NCBI GenBank assembly: GCA_932521025.1
Contig: OW051468.1
Coordinates: forward strand, 1,240,064-1,304,063
Reading direction: 5' to 3'
DNA from: Oscheius onirici
Taxonomy: Eukaryota > Nematoda > Chromadorea > Rhabditida > Rhabditidae
DNA length: 64,000 nt
Of the stretch, positions 22,882 to 35,573 are shown piece after piece. Position 1 is the first letter of the stretch. Each line of letters starts with the position of its first letter. The notes under the pieces were generated by a model. The model was not told the DNA's origin. It worked only from the letters and a program-made list of their open reading frames with translations, and did not search any database. A program made the position numbers and the translations under genes.

Positions 22882-23025
22882 TTATTCATAGAATTTACAA
22901 TCATAAGCATTCAGAAGATCAAAGAAAGCTTGAACATTTAGAGCGGAATCGGGATCTTCAGTGTACCTGGAGTAGTCCAATGGAATGGGATTCTTGGCAA
23001 GGGAATTAATTTCGACCAAATCTTA
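22882..23025 (-). pseudogene. truncated copy of the last part of the F-box-like gene
   Basis: On the minus strand it reads NPIPLDYSRYTEDPDSALNVQAFFDLL, ending YDCKFYE and TAA, closely matching the C-terminus at 18902-19060. Homology stops abruptly at about 23022, inside a codon of the parent exon. No start codon and no upstream exons. It is probably a remnant of a rearrangement with the plus-strand copy that begins less than 60 bp away. Confidence 0.75.
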
Positions 23026-23095
23026 TGTTATTGTTACAGTACTGTCTGTCTCTGTCTCTCAGTCTACACTGACTCTACAGTCACTTTTTTCAGAT

Positions 23096-23479
23096 ATGGT
23101 GGTCAGGAGCGGGAACTACAAAGTGGACACGATTCACACCTGGTACATTGAGAATTTTTTCCAAGCTGTGCCTGGAGAATATGCTCACATCTATACGGAA
23201 GCAAATGGTACCATCACGGCTCTGGTAACCAATCTGGACAGTTGTTTCCTCGTCATCACTATGGTGCCTGCTAATAGCAGGTTATACCGCATCGGTCTTC
23301 ATGCGCACATCCATTCTTTCAACGATTTGGTCAAAATTCGTCCCTGTGCTAAAAATCCAATTCCACTGGACTACTCCGGGTACAGTGAAGATCCCGATTC
23401 AGCTCTGTATGTCCAAGCTTTCTTTGATCTTCTGAAGGCTTATGATCGTCTACCGAAATCTCTGAATGATTCTGAATAA
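23096..23479 (+). CDS. single-exon copy of the F-box-like gene's C-terminal domain, 127 aa
   Basis: It is homologous to exon 19279-18902 of the F-box-like gene, including the upstream intron end CACTTTTTTCAG. Relative to the parent exon one base is missing near the start, but the loss creates an ATG immediately after the acceptor (ATATGGTGGTC) in the frame that continues as NYKVDTIHTWYIENFF. It ends in TAA overlapping an AATAAA. With a spliced leader this could be expressed as a free C-terminal domain; otherwise it is a pseudogene. The parent and this copy are about 80 percent identical at the protein level. Confidence 0.5.
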   Translation: MVVRSGNYKVDTIHTWYIENFFQAVPGEYAHIYTEANGTITALVTNLDSCFLVITMVPANSRLYRIGLHAHIHSFNDLVKIRPCAKNPIPLDYSGYSEDPDSALYVQAFFDLLKAYDRLPKSLNDSE

Positions 23480-23833
23480 ATGTTTCAACTGCAGCAGCAG
23501 GGATACGATGCTCATCTGTCTGTTATTTTCGTTGGAGATATATGAACGCAATCTTTTAAGACTACTTTTCCTTGAGAAAAATCTCTGCAAGCTGGGGCTG
23601 ACAGGAGTACATTCATTCCAATTTTCATCTGCTACCGTTTACGAATGTGGAAGGGGAAGAGAAACGTGGCACAAAATGGTAATGTTTCGGCTTATACTGT
23701 AAATATTTGAATAGAAGCACTGCGCCACTATTTGAATAAAAAAGAAATACGCAACTGCATAAGCATTTTTTTCGGATTGACGACGACATTTTTTAACATT
23801 TTCATTATTTTTTATAGTCTGGTCAAAAAATAG

Positions 23834-23990
23834 AGAGCATTGTTTGAATTGGCCCGCGCTTTTTCATTGGCTGAGTATCCAACGTTTACATGCTGTAACG
23901 TGCTACGCAGCTAAATTCCCGCCAATTTGGTTTAAAAATTGTTCTATGAAGAAAGCGCGGGCCAATTCAAAAAATGCTCTCTACATTTTG
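23834..23990. repeat. palindromic MITE-like element
   Basis: GAATTGGCCCGCGCTTT at about 23846 pairs with AAAGCGCGGGCCAATTC at about 23953; the flanking words AGAGAGCATT and AATGCTCTCT extend the arms. Interior about 70 bp. Confidence 0.8.
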
Positions 23991-24147
23991 AATAGGCCCA
24001 GGCCTTCGGGGGGGGGGGTAAGTTCCAATCTCCCTGCCTCTAAAAGCTCCCAAATTTCGCCCACCTTTTTATATTTCTCAAGAATAATATGACCAAAACC
24101 GATCCCTTTTATTGAATGTGCTATATTATAAACTTCCTTCCTGTCCC

Positions 24148-27130
24148 CTAGTTTGTCTTCTTCTTTCGCAGCTGGCAGTCGACCTGCTGTGTCTCCTCGT
24201 GGACGGTCAGCGTGCCGTCGCTGACTTCGATGCTCAACTGGGTCACGTCTTCGGGAAGAGCTTCGTCTTCATTCCTAGTCTCCTGCATCTTCGAGGCCCG
24301 AGGTCCCGTCGACGGCGTCGTCATCTTGCTAGCGTCTGAACACAAGAGGGAACACATTGGCTTTTTTCAATTTTTTCACAGTCGAAGCCTACCGGCTCCA
24401 AATTCTATCCAGCTTACAAGAATTTGGTACCATTTTGAAGCCATTTTGGGTATTAATCAGGCTGGCTCTCAGCGATGGAAAAGTGAGCATTTTGGACTCG
24501 TTTCGTTTTTTTTGTCGTGTAATGCCAATAACAACTGCTTCATAGAAACGCTCGGTTACATCTGTCGATACTTCAGTTGAAGAGACAGTTTCCCTCTGAT
24601 TCTTTACAGTCTACGTCCAACGAATAGGGACAGCAGGGATGGCCGCCCGGGCCTACCGTAACCCGGCCGGCCGGGCCCGGTTTTTCGTGGCGGGACCAAC
24701 GCTACCGCGGGCGAAATTTTGAGTTCAAATTTGGTTTTTTCCAATTTTTAGCTTTTTCTGTCCGAATTTCCAGTTTTTTTTGCATCTTTTTTTCCACTAT
24801 GGTTAGATAGTAACGAGGTGATCACATTGTTAACAAAAAAAATCATGAAAATTTCGTTTAGTGCTATGAAATGACTTGCTACGTTTTCAGCCCCCTAAAA
24901 TGACGACAAACGAAATTTTCATGATTTTTTTTTGTTAACAATGTGATCACCTCGCTACTATCTACCTATAGTGGAAGAAAAGATGCAAAAAAAAACCGGA
25001 AATCTGGCCAGAAAAAGCAAAAATATTGAAAAACAAAATTTGAATTCAAAAATTTTGCATTCAAAGCGTTGGTCCCACCCAATTTCAAACGGGCCCGGCC
25101 GGCCGGGTTAGCCATCCCTGGGGTTTAGGCCGTTTTCCACCTGGACGATTTCAAACCGTTACGATTTACGCCAAAATCGATTTTCATTCGTCACGATTTA
25201 AATCTCCAGATTTTCCTCCAGACGTTTTCCGTCTGGCCGTTTTCCACCTTTTCTTCTGCAATTACGTACGAATAATTCCTACCGTTTCCATGCTTTTTTT
25301 TCTGTTTTACCAATATTCTTGCATTTTTTTGTGTTTTCATCGATTTTTTTCTTATTTACATGTTTCTACAAAACGATAAAAGAAATTAGGAGACCTATAA
25401 AGATAAACAAGGACGATTCACGACGCAATTGCTGCTATTACAAGTAACACCACACCACAAGCAAAAGGAAGTAAAAAAAACACCTTTGTTTTGCAGTCGA
25501 TCATGGGAACACCGAAAACGGATAGTCCAGAAGGAAGAAACGACTACATACAACCCAAATCTGGAAAATATCGATGAAATAGCTCATGTACCTCGTTATT
25601 TTCAATAAAAAAAACGCCTTCCTCCTAGTCAAGACATCCCTTCTTGTTGATATTGCTGATTGAACTTACCAATAAACCTTATAGCTTGTAAATAAATTTC
25701 AATTTGTTTTCTATAGGTTTTATGGAGTTCATTGTGCTTTTTTTTTGTCATTTTACCTCCACCTTGTCTTAGCAGTAGCTTCACTTTATTTATGCTAAAA
25801 TGTCACAAGAAAACTAGTGAAATACTGAAAAACGACAAAAAAAAGACGAAAATTTCAGCTCAGGAAACGGTAGGAATTACTCGTACGTAATTGCAGAAGG
25901 AAAGGTGGGAAACGGCCAGGCGGAAAACGGCCAGAGGGAAATCGGGAGACTTAGATCGTCTGGCGCGAAATCGCCGCAGATTGAAACCGTCCGGTTTGAA
26001 ATCGTCCAGGTGGAAAACGGCCTAGACCCCATCCCTGGGGACAGTGAATTTTGGGCGCGAATTTGAAAAAAATGGTTCTTCATTCCGAATTTGGTTTTTC
26101 TTCTATTTTTAGTATTTTTTTTTCAACAGTTTCTTGCTGTTTTGACTTTATAATCGACTTCTACACCTAAGAAAACCTACTTGTCACCGAAATAGAAGAA
26201 AAATAACAGGGTTTGAGTTGATTTGAGCCAAAATGGCGTATTTGTCACGAAAATCGCCGAGAATCCTTGCAAAGTCGGTATATTCTGCCATTTTTCACCT
26301 CATTTAGGTATTTTTCTACGCTGAGTTCGAAAATGCAGTTCTGAGTTCGAAAATGCAAAATGAAAATGCAAAAAAGAGACTATGAAACATCTAAAAATCA
26401 TCTAAATTGCACAAAAGGGAATAAAATCCAACGCTGCGCCCGTCATTTGGGTATTTTCGTGACGGGAACCACGAAATTATTCCTTTAACGAATTGATTTG
26501 GTGTCCCCATTCGTTAGAAATAGACTATACAGTACACACTGAGCGTACAGAAAGTCAGTAGGTCTCTCTGACTCCCAGTCTGTCTGTCCCCCCAATAAAA
26601 CCAGAAAAGAACTCACTGGCTTCTTCCGACTTGGTCCCAGTCTCCTTCGTCTTTCTCCATTCGTCCGATCTGACAATTCCTTTGGCCTTGTTGACTTCGG
26701 CCTCAATGCTGCCACAGATGCGATTGGCTGACTCATAGAGCTTGCAGTAGGTGTGATCCTGCCACAATTCGACGACAGCCGTCCACTCGCCGCCTCCATT
26801 GTCCCCCACCTTCCGCTTTTCCCTCTTGGACGAGAAGAGGTCCTCGTAGTGGCAGTAGCGCACTTCGTCCTTTCTGATGACCTGAGCCCGGGCCAAAAAA
26901 CCGTCCTCGACGTCAGTCTTGCCAATGAGAAAGGTCTCAGCCGCCGTCAGGCCTCTCGGATCGTGATAGATGATCGGCCGTGGTTCCGAGTCCTCGCTGT
27001 GTGTAGCTACCGAAGACAGTTCAGCCGGGTCCATTAATCGAGTACTTTTTGTCGACTTCGGCTTCGGCACGGCTTTTTTGACTTCTGAAGATTGGATTTT
27101 GGGGAAAGAACCTGGAGACGTACTGCACAT
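24148..27130 (-). CDS. unidentified charged protein, about 234 aa
   Basis: Exons 27130-26617 and 24335-24148 join in phase 1 (A at the donor plus AC). The first exon is open upstream of the ATG to an acceptor-like GCGCTTCAG at about 27152, so the protein may be longer. The N-terminus is Ser/Pro/Lys-rich; the middle has LTA-AETFLIGKTDVEDGFLARAQV, with few hydrophobic runs; the C-terminus ends QLRKKKTN. There is no signal peptide, membrane segment or motif I can name. The 2.3-kb intron is almost wholly made of nested transposable elements. Confidence 0.65.
24636..25122. repeat. fold-back element with GC-rich arms
   Basis: CAGGGATGGCCGCCCGGG on the left and GGCCGGGTTAGCCATCCCTG on the right. 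The arms extend inward over about 200 bp, including GTTAACAAAAAAAATCATG and its complement, so the whole element can form a long hairpin. Non-coding. Confidence 0.85.
25124..26035. repeat. long-TIR DNA element, about 910 bp
   Basis: Left GGCCGTTTTCCACCTGGACG at about 25131, right GTCCAGGTGGAAAACGGCCT at about 26003; a further inverted pair TTACGTACGAATAATTCC / GGAATTACTCGTACGTAA lies inside, so the arms are at least 150 bp long. The 600-bp centre has no transposase-like frame. Confidence 0.85.
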
Positions 27131-27484
27131 CCTTGACGACTTGGGGAACTGAAGCGCTTTTGAAATTTTTGGAAGGATTAGGCGGAACTTTTAGTTTCTT
27201 TGCACTAATTGCTAAAAATTGATTGTACAGTTTTTATGGATAAAAATACAGAAAAAAAAGTTTGCTTTAAAACATCTTTGCTCTTCGTTCTATGTCGCCC
27301 GTCCCATAAAAAACACGACGTCCTTCTATTACACGTATCCAATAGAATCTTTATATATACGTACATGACAAGAAATATTACGCACTACGTGAGAAAGCAC
27401 ATCTCTCACACTAACCCGGTACAGGTCCCGATCTTTTTCGTTCTTTTAGGAGACAGAAAGACAGACAGATATGAATAGATATGA

Positions 27485-30400
27485 CTAGTTACATGGCAGG
27501 GCTGTTTCACTGTCGGTTGTGGTGGCTGGAGAGAGTTCAGCACTGGAAGTTGAGGCTGTTTCGTGTGCTTCGTCGTCACTGTCGTCAGAAGAGAATTCTC
27601 TGGAAGAGAGACAGTAGTGAGGCACTGAGAGTCAGAGTACTTACCTTTCTCTTAACAGAGGCCACATATCTCTAGCTCCGTCCATTCTGTGCTGCTCTCT
27701 CCATTCATGATCTCTTTCCAGTAGCGGTTCTAGGACAGCTTCAGTAGGATTGGTCAGAGCAGTGGTTAGTTCAGTATAGCACAGAGGGCAGACCTGGAAA
27801 GTATTGGATATGAACTGTCTCTCTGACTCTCTGTCTTTCCGTCTTTCTATCGGTCTGAGTCATCAGTGATAGAGAGAGGAATAGGATGATCAGGATGAAT
27901 ACTGAAAAACGATCTTTCACTTACAATTATTCCTGTCTTTCTTGCACTGTTAGTTTATAGACTCTTATCCTGTCATTTTCTGTCAAACCTTATCTAGTCA
28001 GTACAGTAATCCCAGTGAGTTCTACTCTATTGTCCCAAGCTGCCTCTCGTCTACTTCTAACTCTACAGTATATTCTACCGAGTCAGTGTCTCTGTTCCTC
28101 TGTCCCTCTGTCTCCCTGTCTCTCTGATTCTCTGACTCTCTGTATCTCTGGCTCTCTATCTACCTGTCCTCACCTGTTTCACCGACAGCCACTTCCTCAA
28201 ACACGCTCCATGGAAGAAATGGTTACATGGAGTCACTCTAGCCTCCTCAACCATCTCCGTGAAGCAGATGGCACAGACATCGCTCCGAACTTTCAATTGT
28301 TCCAAGCTGGCCTTGGCCAGCTTGCTGATATTCCTCACGGCCAGACTCCTTGAATAGAACATGGTCACCAGATTTTGAAATCTGAATCAAAACTTTCTGA
28401 CACTGTCTGAAGCTACCCAAACCTTTGATAGATGTTCATGAAGATGTGGAAAAGTAGAACGACCGAGTTTATCATGTACCATTCCCCTGAATTTTTTCAT
28501 TTTCCAAAAAAGGGGAAAGGTCACCTTTGACCATGAAGTAGATACTGAAGCCGACTACGGACATGGCTAGGAGAAGTTCCAAGATTCGGGTCACACACTT
28601 GACTGCGAACATGACATCATCGCTCTTTTCCCAAGGTTCTGGAGCTCTCGCTTCTATTAATCCCACAAAATATTGGACAGTCGCTGAGGCTGCATGAATG
28701 GCTACCAGAACACTGTTGCAACTGATCATGACACACCTGAAAAAGACTGTCTCACACTTACTGAAGCTACAGTAATCTCTCCATATCTTAAACTACAGTA
28801 ATCTTACAGTAACCTTACAATTAAACTTACCATAAATCCAGAGGAAGATATGTGACTATGGAAAAAGCTGTTGCAATGGCAGCCATAAACAAAACTCCAG
28901 ACAGGACGAGACATCTGACATGGCGACCTCTTGAAGCTGATGGAGATGCAGCCAATGAGACCAGTTGTGGCTCCAGAAGCTCATAAAGTGACTGGAGGAG
29001 AGCGGACAGGACTGAAAAAGAATATGAGTAAGACAACTGAATGAACTACCGATCAATAACGCGAGTCCCATCAAAAAGGCCTTGGTTTCTGTGTTCATTC
29101 CAATGAGTCCGGCCTGAACACAGAGTAGGACGAGAGTCAGGGCTCCGGTATAACCGGAATGATTCAGAACATGTCCGTGATCTCTTGTCCCTCCGACAGC
29201 CAGCTGAGCGCCGTCGACTACCCATTTACAGACGTAGCCAACAGTTAGGGCTAGAGCCAAAAGTGTCAGAGGAGTATTGGTACTCTCGGCGATTCCGGAC
29301 AGGAGGATGGGACCAGTCTCCCACCAAGATCTGCCCTTCTCGATCATTTCAACGTAGAGACGGATGAAAAACATGGTCAGCCAGGCAAAGGTTAGCTGTT
29401 CGGCGAGACGGAGTTGGCGCCAGATTGTGACGCAGCCTGAAATTTATAGAATTCTTGGGATCAGGGTTGGGCGAACGTTTTGACCGAACACGAATACGAA
29501 CTGTTCGTGTTCGAGGGTGAATACGGAACTGGCGAATGTTCGGGTTCGTGTTCGCTTGACGAGCAAAAAAGTGAAAATGTTCGCTGTTGGCTCGTACAGA
29601 ATTCTAAAGTGCACGAACTCGAACATTTTATCCAGTACTGATGGCAATGCCCAAAGACTGTCTGAGTCAAAGGCATCAAATTTTTTCTTAGCCCTTCCAG
29701 TTTTTTTATCAGTCGTATTTTTTTGTGTGAAGTTAATCATCAAACGACTGATTCTTAGAAAAAACCCGTGATTTGAGAGAAAATTGGTGAAATGTTCGAG
29801 CTGTGTTCGTGTTCGCATGTTCGCGAACATGTTCGCAAACATGTTCGTTCGTTCGCAAAGGAACATTGAGATAGCGTTCGGTTCGCAGGAGTTCAAAAAG
29901 CGCCCTGTTAGGTTCGTGTTCGGTTCGGCCAAAAAAAATTTTGGGAATGTTCGGTTCGTGTTGGCCGAAAATTTCAATGTTCGCCCAACTCTGGTTGGGA
30001 TAGAGAGAGAGACAGAGAGACAGTTTCTTACCCATAGCCAGTCCGTGAGAAATGAAAATGTCTCTCAACTGTCGAAGAGCAGATTTCAGTGCCTCGACCA
30101 TATGCGGTACACTGTAGAGAACATAGCAACTGATGAACATCATTGCCCAGGCGCAGGCCACGTTATGAACCAGGATCAGTTTATCCGGAGGACAACCACA
30201 CATTCTGGCAATGATCGGGGCTGTGAACATGGTCAAACAGGCTCTGCCAAAGTCGCTTTCCAGTCCGAGGACGAAACTTTGGAGCACGCTGAGCATCAAC
30301 TGAACCGATTGGTTTCTGAACGGAAAAAGACAATACCTGTGCCAAAAAGTGAAATCCGTGTCTTTCCAATTTGACAAAGTCGTCCAGTTGAATTTGACTT

Positions 30401-32495
30401 TCTTTAGAAGTGGCTTCCAATGAGACATAGGTGGAGGACATGTAGTGGGCAAAGGCAAAGAGTCCCAGACTGACGCCGTGAGCATATAGACGACAGAGAG
30501 ACATCAGAGGTAGAGAGAGGAAGAGGATACTCAGGATGAATACTGAAAAATGATCTACTTGGGTTTTGTCGGAGGGGGAAATTTATTTTTTACGGCTCTC
30601 ATTTGCATTTTCCAGCTTTGTCCCAAGAAGCAAAGTTGTAGCCCTGTTTAAGCTCTACAACTTTGCAGAACATCGCGAAGCTTGAAAATGCTGTTATCAT
30701 TGCTAAAAAGTGATTCTAAGCCAAAACTTGTCGACCAAAGCAAAAGTTATTTTTCAAAGTGGTAACAGCATTTTTAAGCTTTGCAATGTTCTGCAAAGTT
30801 GTAGAGCTTGATGAGGGCTTCAACATTGCTTACTGGACAAAGTTGGAAAATGCAAACGAGAGCCTAGAGTAGAACTCACTGGGATTACTGTACTGACTCT
30901 ATTTAAATTTCCCCCCGCCGCCCCCAAAAATTCAAGTTTGGGGGGGGGGGGGGGAGGGAGGGGGTAAAGAAACGTGCCCGTTCTGTTGTCCCAAGCTATC
31001 TCACGTCTTTTCTTCTAACTCTACAGTAGATTCTACCGTATCTCTCAGTCTCTCTGTCTTCTCTCATCCTTTGTTCAGACCAATCTTTGCCCCCCCCCCC
31101 TTCTTATCACTCCCCGTTCCCGCACCTGTATTGCTAAGAATAAAAGCGGCCGAATTATCGAAATCTCTCCGATGGACAAAGTCTAAAATGGTCGTCATGT
31201 CCAGATAAGACTTGAAGGGTGCCTGTAAATGAAAAAAAATTCAAAATTGCTGCAAAAGGCCGACCTTTGAGAGCATTTCTTGACTGATATCCTCAAAACT
31301 GACATCCTTATTCCGCCACCACAATTCCAGTAGAATTAGGCCTGGTAGTCGCAGAGCAATGTTCAGAACTTGGATTGAGAGGTTCTGAAACTTTTTGTGT
31401 CCTCTGTGATTGCAGAGAACGATCAGCTCTACTACACTGGTCATTCGATCCGCGTGCACTTTGGACTCTGAGACAGGTGATGCGTTCAGAAGTGTTATTC
31501 ACCCGAAAAAGGGGTGGTCAGTGATAGCTGGATGCTACAGTTTCTATTAGTTATCAGTTATTTCTATCAGTTATTATAAGTCAGTTTCCGTCTGGTTCTC
31601 TCGCAGAAAATATTCATATTTCTGACTCATTGTATGGGAAGAAATGGGAATCTATCCTGTCTGCTATCAAACTGAAAGGACAGTTTTTCACTAAAAGGGG
31701 ACAAAGTTCTGGACTTTTCTCCCCATGTTAACCAGTTCTTTCAGTCAGTCTATGTTCCCACCCTCCCCACTAGTTATCTCTTAATCACTGACCATTCAAC
31801 CAGTTTTTTTATCTAAATTTACGGACGGGTATAAAATCGTCGGAAGGTTATCTTCCTCATCTGACGGTCAGGACAGAAAAGAACCGAATCTGATTCTACA
31901 ACAGTTGTTTTTGAACATGAAGTCCCAGACTAATCATCTTACCCTAACAGAACCTAACTTCTCTTGACTTTATGAGGTTACAGACAATCAAAGTCACATA
32001 ACCATAGTGAAATTTTGTTGCTAGGTTTGATTAGTTTTGTTGTGGATCGGGATAACATGTCAAGACGTGTCCTACCTAATCTCCTATATGACGAGATCTA
32101 TTATTTTTGTTGTCTCTGGAAGTAGTCTGGGACTGTTGGCTCGTCTACCCTCTCGTGCTACAACAAGTTTAAAGAGAGTCTGCGACCTTGATTAACGCAA
32201 GTTGCCACCGGAGTTCGGATACGACTCTCTTCGGCCTAACAAACTGAAAGGTACGGTTAAATTCTCTGCTGAAAGATTTGGCCCCGACCTGACATGGTTC
32301 TTCAAAAATTACTGGACAAATTATAAGTTCATTCATTACTTTGAAATTATTGCCTTAGACTCTCTTATTTAAAATATATTAAGACGAAAAAATAAATCAG
32401 TAAGGCCTCACCTTTGCTATCGTTATACTCGCATTGACCTGTTCCTGATGTTGTCTCCGAAAAGAGTCGAGCCTTGGTCTTATTATGGCCTCCAT
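27485..32495 (-). CDS. RNF139/TRC8-like multi-pass membrane RING E3 ubiquitin ligase
   Basis: Exons (minus): 32495-32412 (tentative first), 31467-31265, 31222-31126, 30542-30337, 30299-30032, 29436-29050, 29011-28831, 28736-28525, 28486-28423, 28381-28174, 27793-27645, 27599-27485. From 31222 onward phases all close. Many hydrophobic segments precede a C-terminal RING-H2: CAIC, then TPCNHFFHGACLRKW, then CPLC, i.e. C3H2C3, very like the TRC8 RING. The family sits in the ER membrane and drives degradation of membrane clients, including sterol-regulated ones. The tail after the RING is acidic and Ser/Thr-rich and ends PCN. Joining exon 1 to 31467 needs the acceptor CAGAG rather than CAG, so the N-terminus is the weak part. 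The intron at 29437-30031 carries a fold-back element. Confidence 0.85.
27860..28110. repeat. partial duplicate of sequence from 30.5-31.1 kb
   Basis: GATCAGGATGAATACTGAAA at about 27890 matches the start of the exon at 30542, and CCCAAGCTGCCTCTCG with TACAGTATATTCTACCG at about 28035 matches 30992-31040. This is a decayed internal duplication within the RNF139-like gene, lying in an intron, not coding. Confidence 0.6.
29463..29997. repeat. fold-back element rich in GTTCG words
   Basis: The left end AGGGTTGGGCGAACGTTTTG and right end AATGTTCGCCCAACTCTGGT are inverted. The interior has many GTTCGTGTTCG / CGAACACGAA words on both arms. It lies wholly in an intron of the RNF139-like gene. Confidence 0.85.
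30575..30965. repeat. interspersed repeat, family T2, copy 1
   Basis: Starts TTACGGCTCTCATTTGCATTT, contains two arms around TCTACAACTTTGCAGAACAT, and ends in AATTTCCCCCCGCCG followed by a G-run. Copies at 38625-38910 and 48110-48525. Confidence 0.8.
31500..32400. other. intron of the RNF139-like gene, nothing else recognised
   Basis: AT-rich with no coding frame; a possible missing second exon of the ligase could lie here but I cannot point to it. Confidence 0.3.
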
Positions 32496-32499
32496 CTGG

Positions 32500-33060
32500 C
32501 TACCTGTCTTTCATAGAAACTAGATTCTGAAAAATCTGCTTAAAAATGGAAAAAAGACAAAAGTGTTCGAGAGGTAAGAAGTGCGAAAGCCTGCTATCAG
32601 TGTTGGACCAGTGCGGGACTGGCACAGTCTGCCAGAAGAAAAACAGTGGAGATAAAGAAGGGAGAGAAAGAGAGAAACAACACGTTCGGGGAAATCTTGT
32701 CTTGTTTGTCTAACATGTGAGATTCGATATCTTTTTTTCTCTCTGAAAACAACAAGCTGATCAGTGTTCTTTTAGCATGTTGCAGGGCGATGTAAAGGGC
32801 TATTTCGGGGGTGGGCAAGAAAAAAACAGATGCTTTTAAACGGGCACAATTACGCTGTGGACGCAGTGTTTTCGATAAGGCGATCGAACGAGCGTGCCGG
32901 GACCCTGGATGGCTTGTTTGTGGCAGTAGACTGGCTAGAGGAATGGAGGAGATCGAACGATTTTAAAAATTCAAAAGCCTTTTATATATTTGTGCAGTTT
33001 AGTACTGAAGAAGCTCGCCCCTTTTCCTATACAATTTTATCCAGAAAGAGTCACAGTCTA
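32500..33060. other. intergenic, no gene
   Basis: No coding frame supported. It separates the start of the RNF139-like gene (minus strand) from the receptor gene at 33966 (plus strand). Confidence 0.35.
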
Positions 33061-33079
33061 CTTACTTACTGACCGTTTT

Positions 33080-33790
33080 TTACTGGAACATTCCAGTAAG
33101 AAACGCCACAGGTCTACAGTATCCCTACTGAATGATTTTGGCAATACTGTTACTGTTCACTGACAAGAGTCCAAATATTACAGTAGTTTTACAGGAAAAA
33201 CCCAGTAAAGACTCTCTGACTGTAGCTGAGAAAAGAGTTACCGTGTTCTTGATGGAACATTCCAGTAGGAATCTTGCAGTTGCTAGAATATTTCAGTCGA
33301 TTCTCATCTTCACTCCAAGACCCCTCTACTCTCCGGATGTGATCTGGGTGAGGTCAATTACGTTGAAAACTGAATAAACAGTTTTTTTAACAGTCCAGTC
33401 GATTATGAGCCATACTGAATTTTTGTTGGATTTGTCTGGTCAAACAGTTACTGGGACCGCAAGAATTCAGAAGAATCTTCCAGTAACAATTAGATTGTCA
33501 CTGGAATATTCCAATAAGTGTTTCTCTGGATCACTCCAGAGTCTTGCTAGAAGTCAAGTAGTCCCTGGAATAATTCGGCTAGAAGTGAATTACTGTAAGA
33601 ATTCAGAGAAGTCTTCCACTGATTCTTACTAGGGCATCCCAGTAAGTGGTTCTCTGTATTCTTCCTGGAACAATCCAGTCAAAGTCTTACTCTGTTCTTA
33701 CTGCAATATTCCAGTGAAAGAGTCGAGGAGTGCGTCCTGGAATCCTCCAGTAGTAGTCTACAGTAGTCTTACTGAACTATTTCGGAAAGA
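33080..33790. repeat. degenerate array of ACTGGAAYATTCCAGTAA words
   Basis: A palindromic word, best copies TACTGGAACATTCCAGTAAG (33080) and CACTGGAATATTCCAATAAG (33499), recurs in decayed form roughly every 30-60 bp, e.g. 33254, 33650-33680, 33705-33720 and 33745. Many copies contain GAAnnTTC. It lies upstream of the first receptor gene. Confidence 0.6.
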
Positions 33791-33965
33791 AACAGACAGT
33801 AAGGGACAATTTCCAATCCATGTCCTTTTAACCATAAATCTCTCCTCTTCCTTGACGGAACTTCTATTTCCGCTTATGTATCCCCTTTTCCATGATTAAC
33901 TCTATGCTTGTCTCTCACGGTTGACAGGCAAAATAAGCTCATTCTAATCGTCTGCGTTCCTCATT

Positions 33966-35290
<1,325 letters not shown>

Positions 35291-35573
35291 AAATCGTCTC
35301 TCTCATTTTTTTACTTGAGTCAAGAGTTAACAAAACATGCTTCACTTCCTGATTTAACATTGTCTATTCAATTTGAAAGCTCACAAAGAACAAATTTTTA
35401 GTTCACATGAGCACACAGATGAATCAGAAAAGGTCAAGGGGCTGAAAAATGATGAACGGATCTTCGCGTAAGTCTAGAGAAAAGTGGACGAGTTTTTCTT
35501 GAACAAATCCTTTCATGAAAGTCAGTCTCGACTTGGCATTGCCGTAGAGATGACAAAAATGGCTAAAGTAAAT

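Larger units (their letters stand above)
24608..26530. repeat. family T1 element interrupted by two other elements
   Basis: The left end ACAGTCTACGTCCAACGAATAG is at about 24607 and the right end (CCCCATTCGTTAGAAATAGACTAT) at about 26506. Between them sit the palindromic element 24636-25122 and the long-TIR element 25124-26035; T1 sequence resumes at about 26038 with GGGACAGTGAATTTTGGGCG. All of this lies in one intron of the gene 24148-27130. Confidence 0.8.

Noticed and set aside
29444-29977. 177-codon minus-strand frame
   Set aside because: It is read out of a fold-back element with GTTCG words and has no coding character.
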